From Sedimenticola hydrogenitrophicus (GTDB lineage Bacteria; Pseudomonadota; Gammaproteobacteria; Chromatiales; Chromatiaceae): DNA of 64,000 nt. The stretch spans positions 1 to 64,000 of the forward strand of contig NZ_JAQGEI010000005.1 in assembly GCF_029017505.1 (NCBI RefSeq), in the 5' to 3' direction. Shown here piece by piece: positions 56,872-64,000 of the stretch. The notes below the pieces were generated by a model. That model worked only from the letters and a program-made list of their open reading frames with translations, searched no databases and had not been told where the DNA came from. Positions within the stretch are counted from its first letter, which is position 1. Each line of letters opens with the position of its first letter. A program made the translations under genes and the position numbers.

Positions 56872-57789
56872 TCACACCGCCATCGGCTTGCCGAACTCCG
56901 CCTCGTAGTGCTGGCGCTGTCGACGGGCGGCGACCAGGGTATTGCGCATCAGAGTGGCCACCGTTACCGGGCCCACGCCACCCGGAACGGGTGTGATCCA
57001 GCCGGCGATTGGGCGGCAGGAGTGGTAATCCACATCACCCACGATGCGGGCTTCGCCACTCTCTGTCTGAATCTGATTGATGCCGATGTCGATCACCGCC
57101 GCCCCGGGTTTGATCATGTCGCCGGTGATCAGTCCCGGTTTTCCGACGGCCACAAATACCGCATCCGCCTGTCGGGAGTGCACCGCCAGGTTGCGGGTCA
57201 TGTGGTGACACACGGTTACCGTGCAGCCCTCCGACATCAGCAGGAAAGCGATCGGTTTACCGACGATCTCGGAATGGCCCACCACCGTCACCTCCAGTCC
57301 CTGCAGTCTGAGGCCGGTGCGTTTCAGCAGCTCTACCGAGGCGGCAGCGGTACAGGGTGCCAGGTCGAGCTGGTTGTAGACGATGTTGCCAATGGAGGCC
57401 GGGTGCATACCCTCCACGTCCTTCAGCGGGTGAACTGCAGATTGCAGTTTTTTGATTGCCAGGTGGCTGGGCACCGGGCGCTGAATGATGATGCCGGTGA
57501 CGCTTGGGTCCGCGTTCATGGCCGCCAGTGCGGCGTGCAATTCAGTGTCGGATACGTCGGCGGAAAAGTTGCGCTCTTCGAACGCGATGCCGGCGCGTTC
57601 GGCGGTGCGCTTCTGATTGCGCACATAGACCTCTACGGCGCTGGTGTCGCCCACGGTAATCGAGATCAGTTTCGGTTTCCAACCGTGCGATTTAAGCGAC
57701 TCCATCTGGTCGTGTATGTCGGCCAGGATCTGGTCGGCGACAGCTCTTCCGTTCAGGTCTTTGTGTTCATGCGTGGCCGCTACTTGCAC
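56872..57789 (-). CDS. folD: FolD paralogue with altered catalytic lysine
   Basis: The 305-residue protein is FolD-like overall, with the Rossmann segment VVGHSEIVGKPIAFLLM and [17 protein letters not shown]. The catalytic motif YVxxK reads YVRNQK: Gln replaces the Lys needed for cyclohydrolase activity, and Lys falls one position late. QLPLP is QRPVP and KDVDGFHP is KDVEGMHP. From FolD and MTHFD1 studies, loss of this Lys abolishes the cyclohydrolase step but can leave the dehydrogenase. It lies upstream of the methyltransferase gene in the same direction. It may favour one direction of C1 flow. Confidence 0.9.
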   Translation of the reverse strand: MQVAATHEHKDLNGRAVADQILADIHDQMESLKSHGWKPKLISITVGDTSAVEVYVRNQKRTAERAGIAFEERNFSADVSDTELHAALAAMNADPSVTGIIIQRPVPSHLAIKKLQSAVHPLKDVEGMHPASIGNIVYNQLDLAPCTAAASVELLKRTGLRLQGLEVTVVGHSEIVGKPIAFLLMSEGCTVTVCHHMTRNLAVHSRQADAVFVAVGKPGLITGDMIKPGAAVIDIGINQIQTESGEARIVGDVDYHSCRPIAGWITPVPGGVGPVTVATLMRNTLVAARRQRQHYEAEFGKPMAV

Positions 57790-58243
57790 GAAGGTATCCT
57801 CACTATTTGGTTATTCCCGGGTAAACATGATGGGATGGTACCCAACCCGCTTTGCCGTCCCTGTGCTCACAACGACCTGTTTCTTCGATAAAGTGACCCT
57901 TGTCGCTGCGGGCAGCGGGTTTCGCTTCCGGGGCGGCTTAGGGCGCTCGGCGGCAACTCACCTGGGGATGACGACTCGATATAACTCAAGTTTCGGAGTT
58001 CAGTTCCAGACACCGGGTGGGCCACCCCCTTGCCGGGACACGCGGTGAATACGTCCCTGTACGCTCGGCGTCGGCATGGCATCCTCGGCTCCGTAAACGG
58101 TACATCCCTGTACCACTCCTCCTGCCTCCGACGGTCCCAGCAAGGGCGTAGCCCGCCCTAAACGACGCCTTTAAAACTCCGAAACTTGAGTATTAACTCG
58201 AGGCGGATTCGGAAACGGCCTGTCTGGCGACCGCCACGGCTGA
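57790..58243. other. Intergenic region holding a MITE-like element
   Basis: No gene is supported between the folD paralogue and the cyclo-ligase gene. The central 208 nt (57984-58191) form an element with perfect inverted ends. Confidence 0.5.
57984..58191. mobile_element. MITE-like element with 17-bp perfect terminal inverted repeats
   Basis: ACTCAAGTTTCGGAGTT at 57984-58000 and its exact complement AACTCCGAAACTTGAGT at 58175-58191 enclose about 174 nt of noncoding sequence. No transposase is encoded. A direct repeat of the insertion site is not clear. It resembles miniature elements moved by another element's transposase, or a folded intergenic cassette. Confidence 0.6.
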
Positions 58244-58795
58244 TCAGGCGTAGATGCGCGTGTCGGTAACGATCTGGTCCATCCGGATGTCATGCGGTTC
58301 GCTGGGAATCGATTCCCTGACTTGAAAGTCATACGCAATGGCCACCTTGCGCCCGTTGCTTCGGGCCAGGAAACGGTCATAAAAACCGCCCCCGTAACCG
58401 ATACGGTTGAGGTTGTGGTCGAATACCAGACCAGGCACCAGGATGAGATCGCAATCCTCCTCGTGGCGTGGCAGGGACTGTTTCGGTTCCAGCAGGTTGA
58501 AGGCGGTCCGCTCCTCGAACTGGTCGAAGCTGGTGACCTGATAGTTGTCCAGCTTGTGGTTTTTCAAATCGGTGCGCGGCATCACCACCTGGATGTCGCG
58601 CCGCCAGAGCTCTTCGATCAACTCGAGTGTGTTCACCTCATTATAGATGGCGTAGTAGAGGTGAACGCTTTTGACTTCGTCCAGGAAGCCGTTGTCCAGC
58701 AAGCGCTGCATCACCGCCCGGCTATGCTCCTGGTAGGACTGAGCGTCGAGCGCCTTGCGCTGTCTGAAGATCTCCTGTCGCAGGCTTTTTTTCAT
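58244..58795 (-). CDS. fau: 5-formyltetrahydrofolate cyclo-ligase
   Basis: The 183-residue enzyme uses ATP to turn 5-formyl-THF, a by-product of GlyA that inhibits folate enzymes, into methenyl-THF. KKSLRQEIFRQRKAL, LYYAIYNEVNTLELI and the ATP-binding LILVPGLVFDHNLNRIGYGGGFYDRFL are all present. ATG 58795 is used; the frame upstream is noncoding. In this cluster it keeps the folate pool clear during high C1 flux. Confidence 0.93.
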   Translation of the reverse strand: MKKSLRQEIFRQRKALDAQSYQEHSRAVMQRLLDNGFLDEVKSVHLYYAIYNEVNTLELIEELWRRDIQVVMPRTDLKNHKLDNYQVTSFDQFEERTAFNLLEPKQSLPRHEEDCDLILVPGLVFDHNLNRIGYGGGFYDRFLARSNGRKVAIAYDFQVRESIPSEPHDIRMDQIVTDTRIYA

Positions 58796-58861
58796 GGGCC
58801 ACTCTCTGATTCTGTGTCGGCGGTTTATGGTTGTACGGGATCCTACCCGGGTTGAGGCGGC

Positions 58862-59028
58862 CGGTATTGTTTGTTTGCGACCTGGCGATACACGATTACG
58901 GCATCGCTGCCGCCCCTTTTCCAACGGCTTCCCGAGGCCCTGAGTGGGTGGCGCAAATTGATACCTAACAGTCGCAAACGGGGCAGTCGGGGCGCTGGGG
59001 CGCTGGCTAAACTGCTTCGGAAATACCG
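58862..59028 (-). ncRNA. Candidate structured RNA in the 6S RNA position upstream of fau
   Basis: Two nested perfect stems enclose about 167 nt on the minus strand: CGGTATT/AATACCG (58862-58868 with 59022-59028) and GTTTGCGAC/GTCGCAAAC (58873-58881 with 58971-58979). A GNRA-type hairpin sits inside (58899-58912). In gammaproteobacteria 6S RNA often lies directly upstream of the cyclo-ligase gene on the same strand. However, the two stems are unevenly spaced, so the canonical 6S bubble is not evident. Position is suggestive; identity is unproven. Confidence 0.3.
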
Positions 59029-59102
59029 TCGTTGCGCGGGGCTTGTGGTGGCCCGTGGGCGGGTTGGTTTCGCACAGCAGGACACTGGGAGCAAACAATA
59101 CA

Positions 59103-61616
59103 ATGAAATCTACCGCGCGTGTTGTAGTGATAGGTGGTGGCGTCGTCGGCGCCGGTACGCTCTACCATCTGGCCAAAAAGGGCTGGTCCGATGTGGTGAT
59201 GATCGAGCGCAAGGAGCTCACCTCCGGCTCGACATGGCACGCGGCGGGCCTGCTGCCCCTGTTCAATATGAGCTACTCGGTCGGCAAATTGCACCAGTAC
59301 TCGGTCGACTTTTACCAGGAGCTGGAGCGGGAGACCGGCCAGAGCGTGGGCTTCAGCCAGGTAAGCAATATCCGCCTCGCTAACTGCGACTACCGCATGG
59401 ACGAGTACAAGTACTACTCAGGAGTAGCCAAGACCGTGGGCGTGGAGGTGAAGTTCCTCACCCCCGACGAGGTCAAGGAAATCTGGCCGCTGTGCAACAC
59501 CGAGGGACTGTTGGGTGCCATCCAGCATCCGGAGGACGGCTATATCCAGCCGGCGGATCTGACCCAGGCGCTGGCCAAGGGTGCACGTGAGCGAGGGGCC
59601 GAGATCTACCGCTATACCACCGTGACCGGTATCGAGCAGCAGGCCGACGGGCGCTGGCTGGTGAAGACCGACAAGGGTGATATCGATTGTGAGCACGTGG
59701 TCTCCTGTACCGGCAGTTTTGCGCGCAGGACCGGCGAGATGGTGGGACTGGATATCCCGGTGATCCCGGTGGAGCACCAGTTTATCGTCACCGAGCCCCA
59801 TCCGGAGATCCAGGCGCGTCATCAGCAGGGTAAGCTTGAGATGGGCGTGTTGCGTGAGTCGGACGCCGGTTACTACCTGCGTGAGGAGGGCGGTGGTCTG
59901 CTGCTCGGTCCCTATGAGAAGGGCGCCCCCTGCTGTTACGTGGACGGTCCCGCGGATGACTGCGAGTACGAGCTGTTCAACGAGGAGCTGGACCGGCTGA
60001 TGCCGCACGTGGAAGCTTGTATGAACCGGGTGCCGGCATTTGGTGAGGTGGGGGTAAAGACCGTCTACAACGGCGCCATCGCCTACACCCCGGACGGCAA
60101 TCCGATCGTCGGCCCGGCACCGGGTTTGAAGAACTTCTGGCTCAATGAGGGACACAGCTTCGGCATCACCGCCGCTGGTGGCGCAGGCTGGCAGCTCGCG
60201 GAGTGGATCGTGGACGGCGAGCCGACCGTGGACATGATGGGCGTGGACCCACGCCGTTTCGGCCCCTATGCTTCGCGGGGTTATCTGCGCAACAAGAACG
60301 AGGAGGCCTATTCAAACGTCTTCACCACCCACTATCCGGACGAGGAGCGCCCAGCGGCACGGCCTCTGAAGACCAGCCCCTGCTATGATCGCATGAAGGC
60401 GCTCGGCGCGGTGTTCGGCAGCGTCTATGGCTGGGAACGCCCCAACTGGTTTGCGCCCAAGGGTTATCAGCTGAGCGAGGGCGATCTGGCCAAGGCCGAT
60501 GTGCTGTTGAATGACAACCACTCCCAGCCCCTGGAGGATGGGCGCGTGGTGGAGAAGAACTCCTTCCGTCGCTCCAACTACTTTGAGTTCGTGGGTCGGG
60601 AGTGTCGCCACGTGAACAGCAAGGTGGGGGTGCTGGATATGTCCGCCTTCGCCAAGTGCCTGGTCGCCGGCCCCGGTGCCGAAGCGTGGCTGGAGTCTCT
60701 GTTTGCGAATCGTATCCCGAAGAGCATTGGGCGTATCGGTCTGTGCCACATGCTGTCCAAGAACGGCGGCGTACGCGCCGAGTTTACGGTCTACAAGACC
60801 GGCCCGCAGAACTACTATCTGGTTTCCGCCGGTGCGTTTGAGAACCATGATCATGACTACCTGAAGAAGCTGAAGCCGAACGACGGGAGTGTGAACCTGC
60901 AGCCGATCACCACCCAGCAGGGCGTGTTGGTGCTGGCCGGTCCGCGCTCCCGCGAGGTACTGCAGAAGCTGACCGATAGCGACCTCTCGAACAAGGCGTT
61001 CCCCTGGTTGACCGGACAGTTCATCAACGTCGGCTATGCACAGGCCCACGCCCTGCGCGTCAACTTCGTTGGCGAGCTGGGCTGGGAGCTGCACCATCCG
61101 ATAGAGATGCAGAACTACATCTTCGATCAGTTGATGGCGGCGGGCGCAGAGTTTGATATCAAGCCGTTCGGTATTCGCGCCATGGACTCCATGCGAATCG
61201 AGAAATCCTATCGCCTGATCCCGCGTGAGATGTCGATTGAATACTCGGCCCTGGAGTCGGGTCTGGACCGCTTCGTGCGCCTGGACAAGAAGTGTGACTT
61301 CATCGGTAAACAGGCGCTGACAGATTGGCGGGCGCGCGGTTTCAACAACGCCTTTGTCACCCTCGAGGTGCACGGCGTGACCGATGCGGATGCCCGTGGT
61401 TCGGAGGCGATCTACAAGGATGGTGAAGTGGTGGGTCGTGCCACCTCTGGCGGGTACGGTTGGCGCGTTGGTAAGTCACTGGCCCTGGGGCTGGTGCAGC
61501 CGGCGCTGGCGGAGATTGGTACGGAGCTGCAGATCGAGATCCTGGGCGAGCTGTACAACGCCACGGTGATCGAGGAGTCGCCGTTCGATCCCGAGAACAA
61601 GTGCCTGCGTGCATAA
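59103..61616 (+). CDS. Dimethylglycine/sarcosine dehydrogenase-type flavoprotein with GcvT domain
   Basis: The 837-residue protein has an N-terminal DAO-type FAD domain (VVVIGGGVVGAGTLYHLAKKG) with a covalent-FAD histidine in GSTWHAAGLL, then a folate-binding GcvT-like C-terminal half (from about 430; VLAGPRSREVLQKL, VNFVGELGWELH). It should oxidise dimethylglycine to sarcosine, storing the carbon as methylene-THF and passing electrons to ETF, whose genes follow. Sarcosine or another N-methyl amino acid is a possible alternative. ATG 59103; the frame upstream is not coding. The gene is divergent from fau. Confidence 0.92.
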   Translation: MKSTARVVVIGGGVVGAGTLYHLAKKGWSDVVMIERKELTSGSTWHAAGLLPLFNMSYSVGKLHQYSVDFYQELERETGQSVGFSQVSNIRLANCDYRMDEYKYYSGVAKTVGVEVKFLTPDEVKEIWPLCNTEGLLGAIQHPEDGYIQPADLTQALAKGARERGAEIYRYTTVTGIEQQADGRWLVKTDKGDIDCEHVVSCTGSFARRTGEMVGLDIPVIPVEHQFIVTEPHPEIQARHQQGKLEMGVLRESDAGYYLREEGGGLLLGPYEKGAPCCYVDGPADDCEYELFNEELDRLMPHVEACMNRVPAFGEVGVKTVYNGAIAYTPDGNPIVGPAPGLKNFWLNEGHSFGITAAGGAGWQLAEWIVDGEPTVDMMGVDPRRFGPYASRGYLRNKNEEAYSNVFTTHYPDEERPAARPLKTSPCYDRMKALGAVFGSVYGWERPNWFAPKGYQLSEGDLAKADVLLNDNHSQPLEDGRVVEKNSFRRSNYFEFVGRECRHVNSKVGVLDMSAFAKCLVAGPGAEAWLESLFANRIPKSIGRIGLCHMLSKNGGVRAEFTVYKTGPQNYYLVSAGAFENHDHDYLKKLKPNDGSVNLQPITTQQGVLVLAGPRSREVLQKLTDSDLSNKAFPWLTGQFINVGYAQAHALRVNFVGELGWELHHPIEMQNYIFDQLMAAGAEFDIKPFGIRAMDSMRIEKSYRLIPREMSIEYSALESGLDRFVRLDKKCDFIGKQALTDWRARGFNNAFVTLEVHGVTDADARGSEAIYKDGEVVGRATSGGYGWRVGKSLALGLVQPALAEIGTELQIEILGELYNATVIEESPFDPENKCLRA

Positions 61617-61718
61617 ACCCGTTTACGGGACGGCGGCGGTCGTCCTGGGATCAATTGGATTCCGGTAATGATGATCAGTCCCGGTGTCGCATGACACCGG
61701 CAAGTGGAGCATAGCGTG

Positions 61719-62468
61719 ATGAAGGTGCTGGTTGGAGTGAAGCGGGTGCTGGACCCGCAGGTGAAGGCGCGGGTCAAGGCGGACGGTTCAGCCGTGGACT
61801 TGACCAATGCCAAGATGTCGATGAACCCGTTCGATGAAAACGCCGTGGAAGAGGCGATTCGACTCAAAGAGGCGGGACAGGTGGATGAGATTGTGACCGT
61901 CTCCATCGGACCGGAAAAGGCGCAGGAGACGCTGCGTCAGTCGCTGGCCATGGGTGCGGACCGGGCCATCCATGTGGTCACCGAACAGGTCCTCGAACCG
62001 CTCGCCGTGGCCAAGGTGTTTCAGCACCTGGTGGCGCAGGAGCAACCCGGCCTGGTGCTGGTAGGCAAGCAGGCGATCGATGATGATTGCAACCAGACCG
62101 GACAGATGTTGGCGGCGCTGCTCGGCTGGTCCCAGAGCACCTTTACTTCGGAGCTGAAAGTGGAGGGTGAAACCGCCACCACCCTGCGCGAAATAGACGG
62201 TGGACTGGAGCGGATCAGCGTACGTATGCCGGCGGTTGTGACCGTGGACCTGCGTCTCAATGAGCCTCGCTACGCCACGTTACCCAATGTGATGAAGGCG
62301 AAGAAGAAGCCGTTGCAGAAACTGGCCCTGGAAGAGCTGGGTCTGGATGTGGCGCCGCGCCTCACCACTCTGGAAGTGATGGAGCCGGAGGCCCGCGCGG
62401 CAGGAGTGCTGCTGGAGAGCGTCGAGCAGTTGGTGGAAAAACTGAGAAATGAGGCGCGGGTCATCTGA
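61719..62468 (+). CDS. etfB: Electron-transfer flavoprotein beta subunit
   Basis: The 249-residue subunit has the N-terminal [13 protein letters not shown] and the AMP/ATP-binding [24 protein letters not shown] 61719 (preceded by a short run of alternative start codons) is used. It takes electrons from the dimethylglycine dehydrogenase gene product encoded just upstream and delivers them through EtfA to the quinone pool. Confidence 0.95.
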   Translation: MKVLVGVKRVLDPQVKARVKADGSAVDLTNAKMSMNPFDENAVEEAIRLKEAGQVDEIVTVSIGPEKAQETLRQSLAMGADRAIHVVTEQVLEPLAVAKVFQHLVAQEQPGLVLVGKQAIDDDCNQTGQMLAALLGWSQSTFTSELKVEGETATTLREIDGGLERISVRMPAVVTVDLRLNEPRYATLPNVMKAKKKPLQKLALEELGLDVAPRLTTLEVMEPEARAAGVLLESVEQLVEKLRNEARVI

Positions 62469-62491
62469 TCCTGTGTGATGAGGAGCAAGCG

Positions 62492-63436
62492 ATGAGTGTG
62501 TTAATTATTGCCGAGCATGATAATCAGGCTCTGGCACCGGCCACCCTGAACGTCGTCACCGCGGCGCAACAGATCGCCGGTCATGCTGACACTACCGTGG
62601 ATATTCTGGTCGCCGGCCAGACCTGTGATGCAGTGGCACAGGCGGCGGCCCGAATCCCGGGTATTGCCCGGGTGCGGCTCGTGGATGACGCATCACAAGC
62701 CCAACAGTTGGCGGAAAATCTGGCCGCCCAAGTGGTGGCGCTGGCCGCGGAGTACAGCCACATATTGGCCCCGGCCACCACCTTCGGCAAGAACTTCCTG
62801 CCGCGGGCGGCGGCCCTGTTGGACGTTTCCCAGATCTCCGATATCAGCGCAGTGGTGGATGGGGAAACCTTTATCCGTCCCATCTTCGCTGGTAATGCGC
62901 TGGCCAAAGTGCGTTCATCCGACTCCTGCAAGCTGATCACGGTGCGCACCACCAAATTTGAAGCGAGTGCGGAAGAGGGCGGGAACGCCGCTGTGGAGCC
63001 GGTGACCGCCAGTGAAGAGAGTGGTCTATCCAGTTTTGTGGGTCGCCAGTTGTCACAATCCGAACGACCCGAACTGACCTCGGCGCGGATCGTGATTTCC
63101 GGTGGCCGCGGGATGCAGGACGGCGCCAACTTCCAACTGCTGGATGCGGTAGCTGACAAGCTCGATGCCGCAGTGGGCGCGTCACGCGCGGCGGTTGACG
63201 CGGGCTATGTGCCGAACGACTTCCAGGTGGGGCAGACCGGCAAGGTGGTGGCGCCGGACTTGTACATCGCGGTGGGTATCTCAGGGGCGATCCAGCATCT
63301 GGCCGGGATGAAGGACAGCAAGGTGATCGTGGCGATCAACAAGGACAGCGAAGCGCCGATCTTCCAGGTGGCGGACTACGGACTGGTGGAAGACCTGTTT
63401 GAGGCGCTGCCGGCGATGAGGGAGGCGCTGGGGTAA
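62492..63436 (+). CDS. etfA: Electron-transfer flavoprotein alpha subunit
   Basis: The 314-residue subunit binds FAD through [39 protein letters not shown] and [12 protein letters not shown]. It follows etfB by 23 nt. Dedicated to the betaine branch by position; an ETF:quinone oxidoreductase is not in the window. Confidence 0.96.
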   Translation: MSVLIIAEHDNQALAPATLNVVTAAQQIAGHADTTVDILVAGQTCDAVAQAAARIPGIARVRLVDDASQAQQLAENLAAQVVALAAEYSHILAPATTFGKNFLPRAAALLDVSQISDISAVVDGETFIRPIFAGNALAKVRSSDSCKLITVRTTKFEASAEEGGNAAVEPVTASEESGLSSFVGRQLSQSERPELTSARIVISGGRGMQDGANFQLLDAVADKLDAAVGASRAAVDAGYVPNDFQVGQTGKVVAPDLYIAVGISGAIQHLAGMKDSKVIVAINKDSEAPIFQVADYGLVEDLFEALPAMREALG

Positions 63437-63456
63437 GCCCCGTTCCTGAAGTGCGC

Positions 63457-63487
63457 ATAAAAATCCGGCCTTGTGCCGGATTTTTAT
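63457..63487. terminator. Terminator after etfA
   Basis: ATAAAAATCCGGC and GCCGGATTTTTAT form a perfect 13-bp stem with loop CTTGT. The core equals that of the terminator at 25920. Confidence 0.92.
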
Positions 63488-63806
63488 GGTTGACTGATTG
63501 TGAAATTTTGAAACTTGTAGTGCTTGACACTTTAGTTTTGAGGCGGCGCGACCCGCCACAGGTCAGCGTGTTCGATTAGGAAAAACTCAAGATGAATAAC
63601 AGGGACGTTGCCGGCGATACAGGGCAAGGGTCGCGCTCGGCGGCCGGTTTAGATGCGGTGGATCACAGGGCCGAAATCCGGCCGATTTCGCCGGTTGGGC
63701 TACAGCGCCGGGTGTGATTGGCGAAGCCTGGCCGTGACATGGCCGGGTGGATTCGGGGTAGTCAGGGTGGTTTTTTAGTGAAAATGGGGTTTATACTTCC
63801 TATACT
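63488..63806. other. Intergenic region containing the second dispersed repeat
   Basis: No gene is supported. It holds copy B of the 84-nt repeat (63714-63797), placed directly after the 3' end of the minus-strand partial gene. Confidence 0.45.
63714..63797. repeat. Dispersed 84-nt intergenic repeat, copy B
   Basis: This copy aligns over its full length with 10423-10506 at roughly 80% identity with two compensating single-base gaps. As with copy A, the sequence begins within about 10 nt of a minus-strand stop codon. Confidence 0.7.
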
Positions 63807-64000
63807 TCACTCGGGAACGCTACCTGAGATCCAGATATCCAGCGGACCGCCACGGGCCTTGTCCAGCATCTCCAGATCCAGTCCCTTGCCCCGGGACTCG
63901 GCCTGTTTGGAATGGAACCAGAGGCTGGCAAACCCCAACTCGCTGGCGCGGGTAATCGCCTCGGCCAGTGAACAATCCGCATCGGTCACCCGCCAGCCCT
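63807..64000 (-). CDS. 3' end of an unrecognised gene running off the window
   Basis: The frame is open to the window edge and ends at 63807. The visible 64 residues include GFASLWFHSKQAESRGKGLD and GGPLDIWISGSV. A loose resemblance to the C-terminal part of HisA-like TIM barrels is felt in LDIWISG, but this is too weak for a name. Codon use fits the surroundings. Confidence 0.5.
   Translation of the reverse strand, partial: GWRVTDADCSLAEAITRASELGFASLWFHSKQAESRGKGLDLEMLDKARGGPLDIWISGSVPE

Noticed and set aside
1-64000. CRISPR arrays, rRNA and tRNA genes
   Set aside because: No spaced direct repeats of CRISPR type, no rRNA-like sequence and no tRNA cloverleaf were recognised by eye.

Overview
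The window looks like chromosome of a sulfur-oxidising gammaproteobacterium. It carries aprM-aprB-aprA (reverse-acting APS reductase with the AprM membrane anchor typical of sulfur oxidisers), a bacterial alternative oxidase, and housekeeping genes of gammaproteobacterial type. Placement in a Sedimenticola/Thiodiazotropha-like lineage is my inference from gene content; no rRNA or tRNA gene was seen.

Layout. 1-2150: low-GC accessory patch with a Fic protein flanked by near-identical direct repeats. 2157-6180 (minus): porin, PstS-like periplasmic protein and GGDEF/EAL protein in one operon. 6480-9608 (minus): lipoprotein sorbosone-type dehydrogenase, phospholipase-D/cardiolipin-synthase-like protein and a deleted FAD-oxidoreductase remnant. 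9939-15108: tiny membrane peptide, alternative oxidase, PRC-barrel repeat protein, LemA and an M48 protease. 15509-18170: P2-type cation ATPase broken by a 2-nt frameshift. 18954-23226: apr cluster plus an unrecognised protein and an FKBP-type protein. 24291-28579: BCCT betaine transporter with a DnaQ-like exonuclease and a cNMP/CBS/DUF294 protein.

From 29094 to 63436 almost every gene serves one-carbon/folate chemistry or breakdown of glycine betaine. The inferred route is: uptake by BCCT; corrinoid-dependent removal of the first methyl group (MttB-superfamily methyltransferase 55117-56685, corrinoid protein 47675, methyl-THF:corrinoid methyltransferase 50690, RamA-like reactivase 51525); dimethylglycine to sarcosine by the DMGDH-type flavoprotein with EtfBA; sarcosine to glycine by sarcosine oxidase BDAG; glycine to serine to pyruvate by GlyA and SdaA. 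The methyl groups enter the THF pool and can be oxidised by MetV/MetF, FolD (two paralogues), Fhs (making ATP) and an NAD-linked formate dehydrogenase. 5-formyl-THF cyclo-ligase, FolK and PabB support the folate pool. A GbdR-type AraC regulator sits beside the methyltransferase gene. This is the most interesting system here: an anaerobe-style corrinoid betaine demethylase wired into an otherwise proteobacterial betaine catabolon.

Smaller finds include a FolD paralogue lacking the catalytic lysine, an 84-nt dispersed repeat (two copies, each at the 3' end of a minus-strand gene), a MITE-like element with 17-bp perfect terminal inverted repeats, and a structured region upstream of the cyclo-ligase gene in the position 6S RNA often occupies. 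Note that soxBDAG here is sarcosine oxidase, not the thiosulfate-oxidising Sox system.
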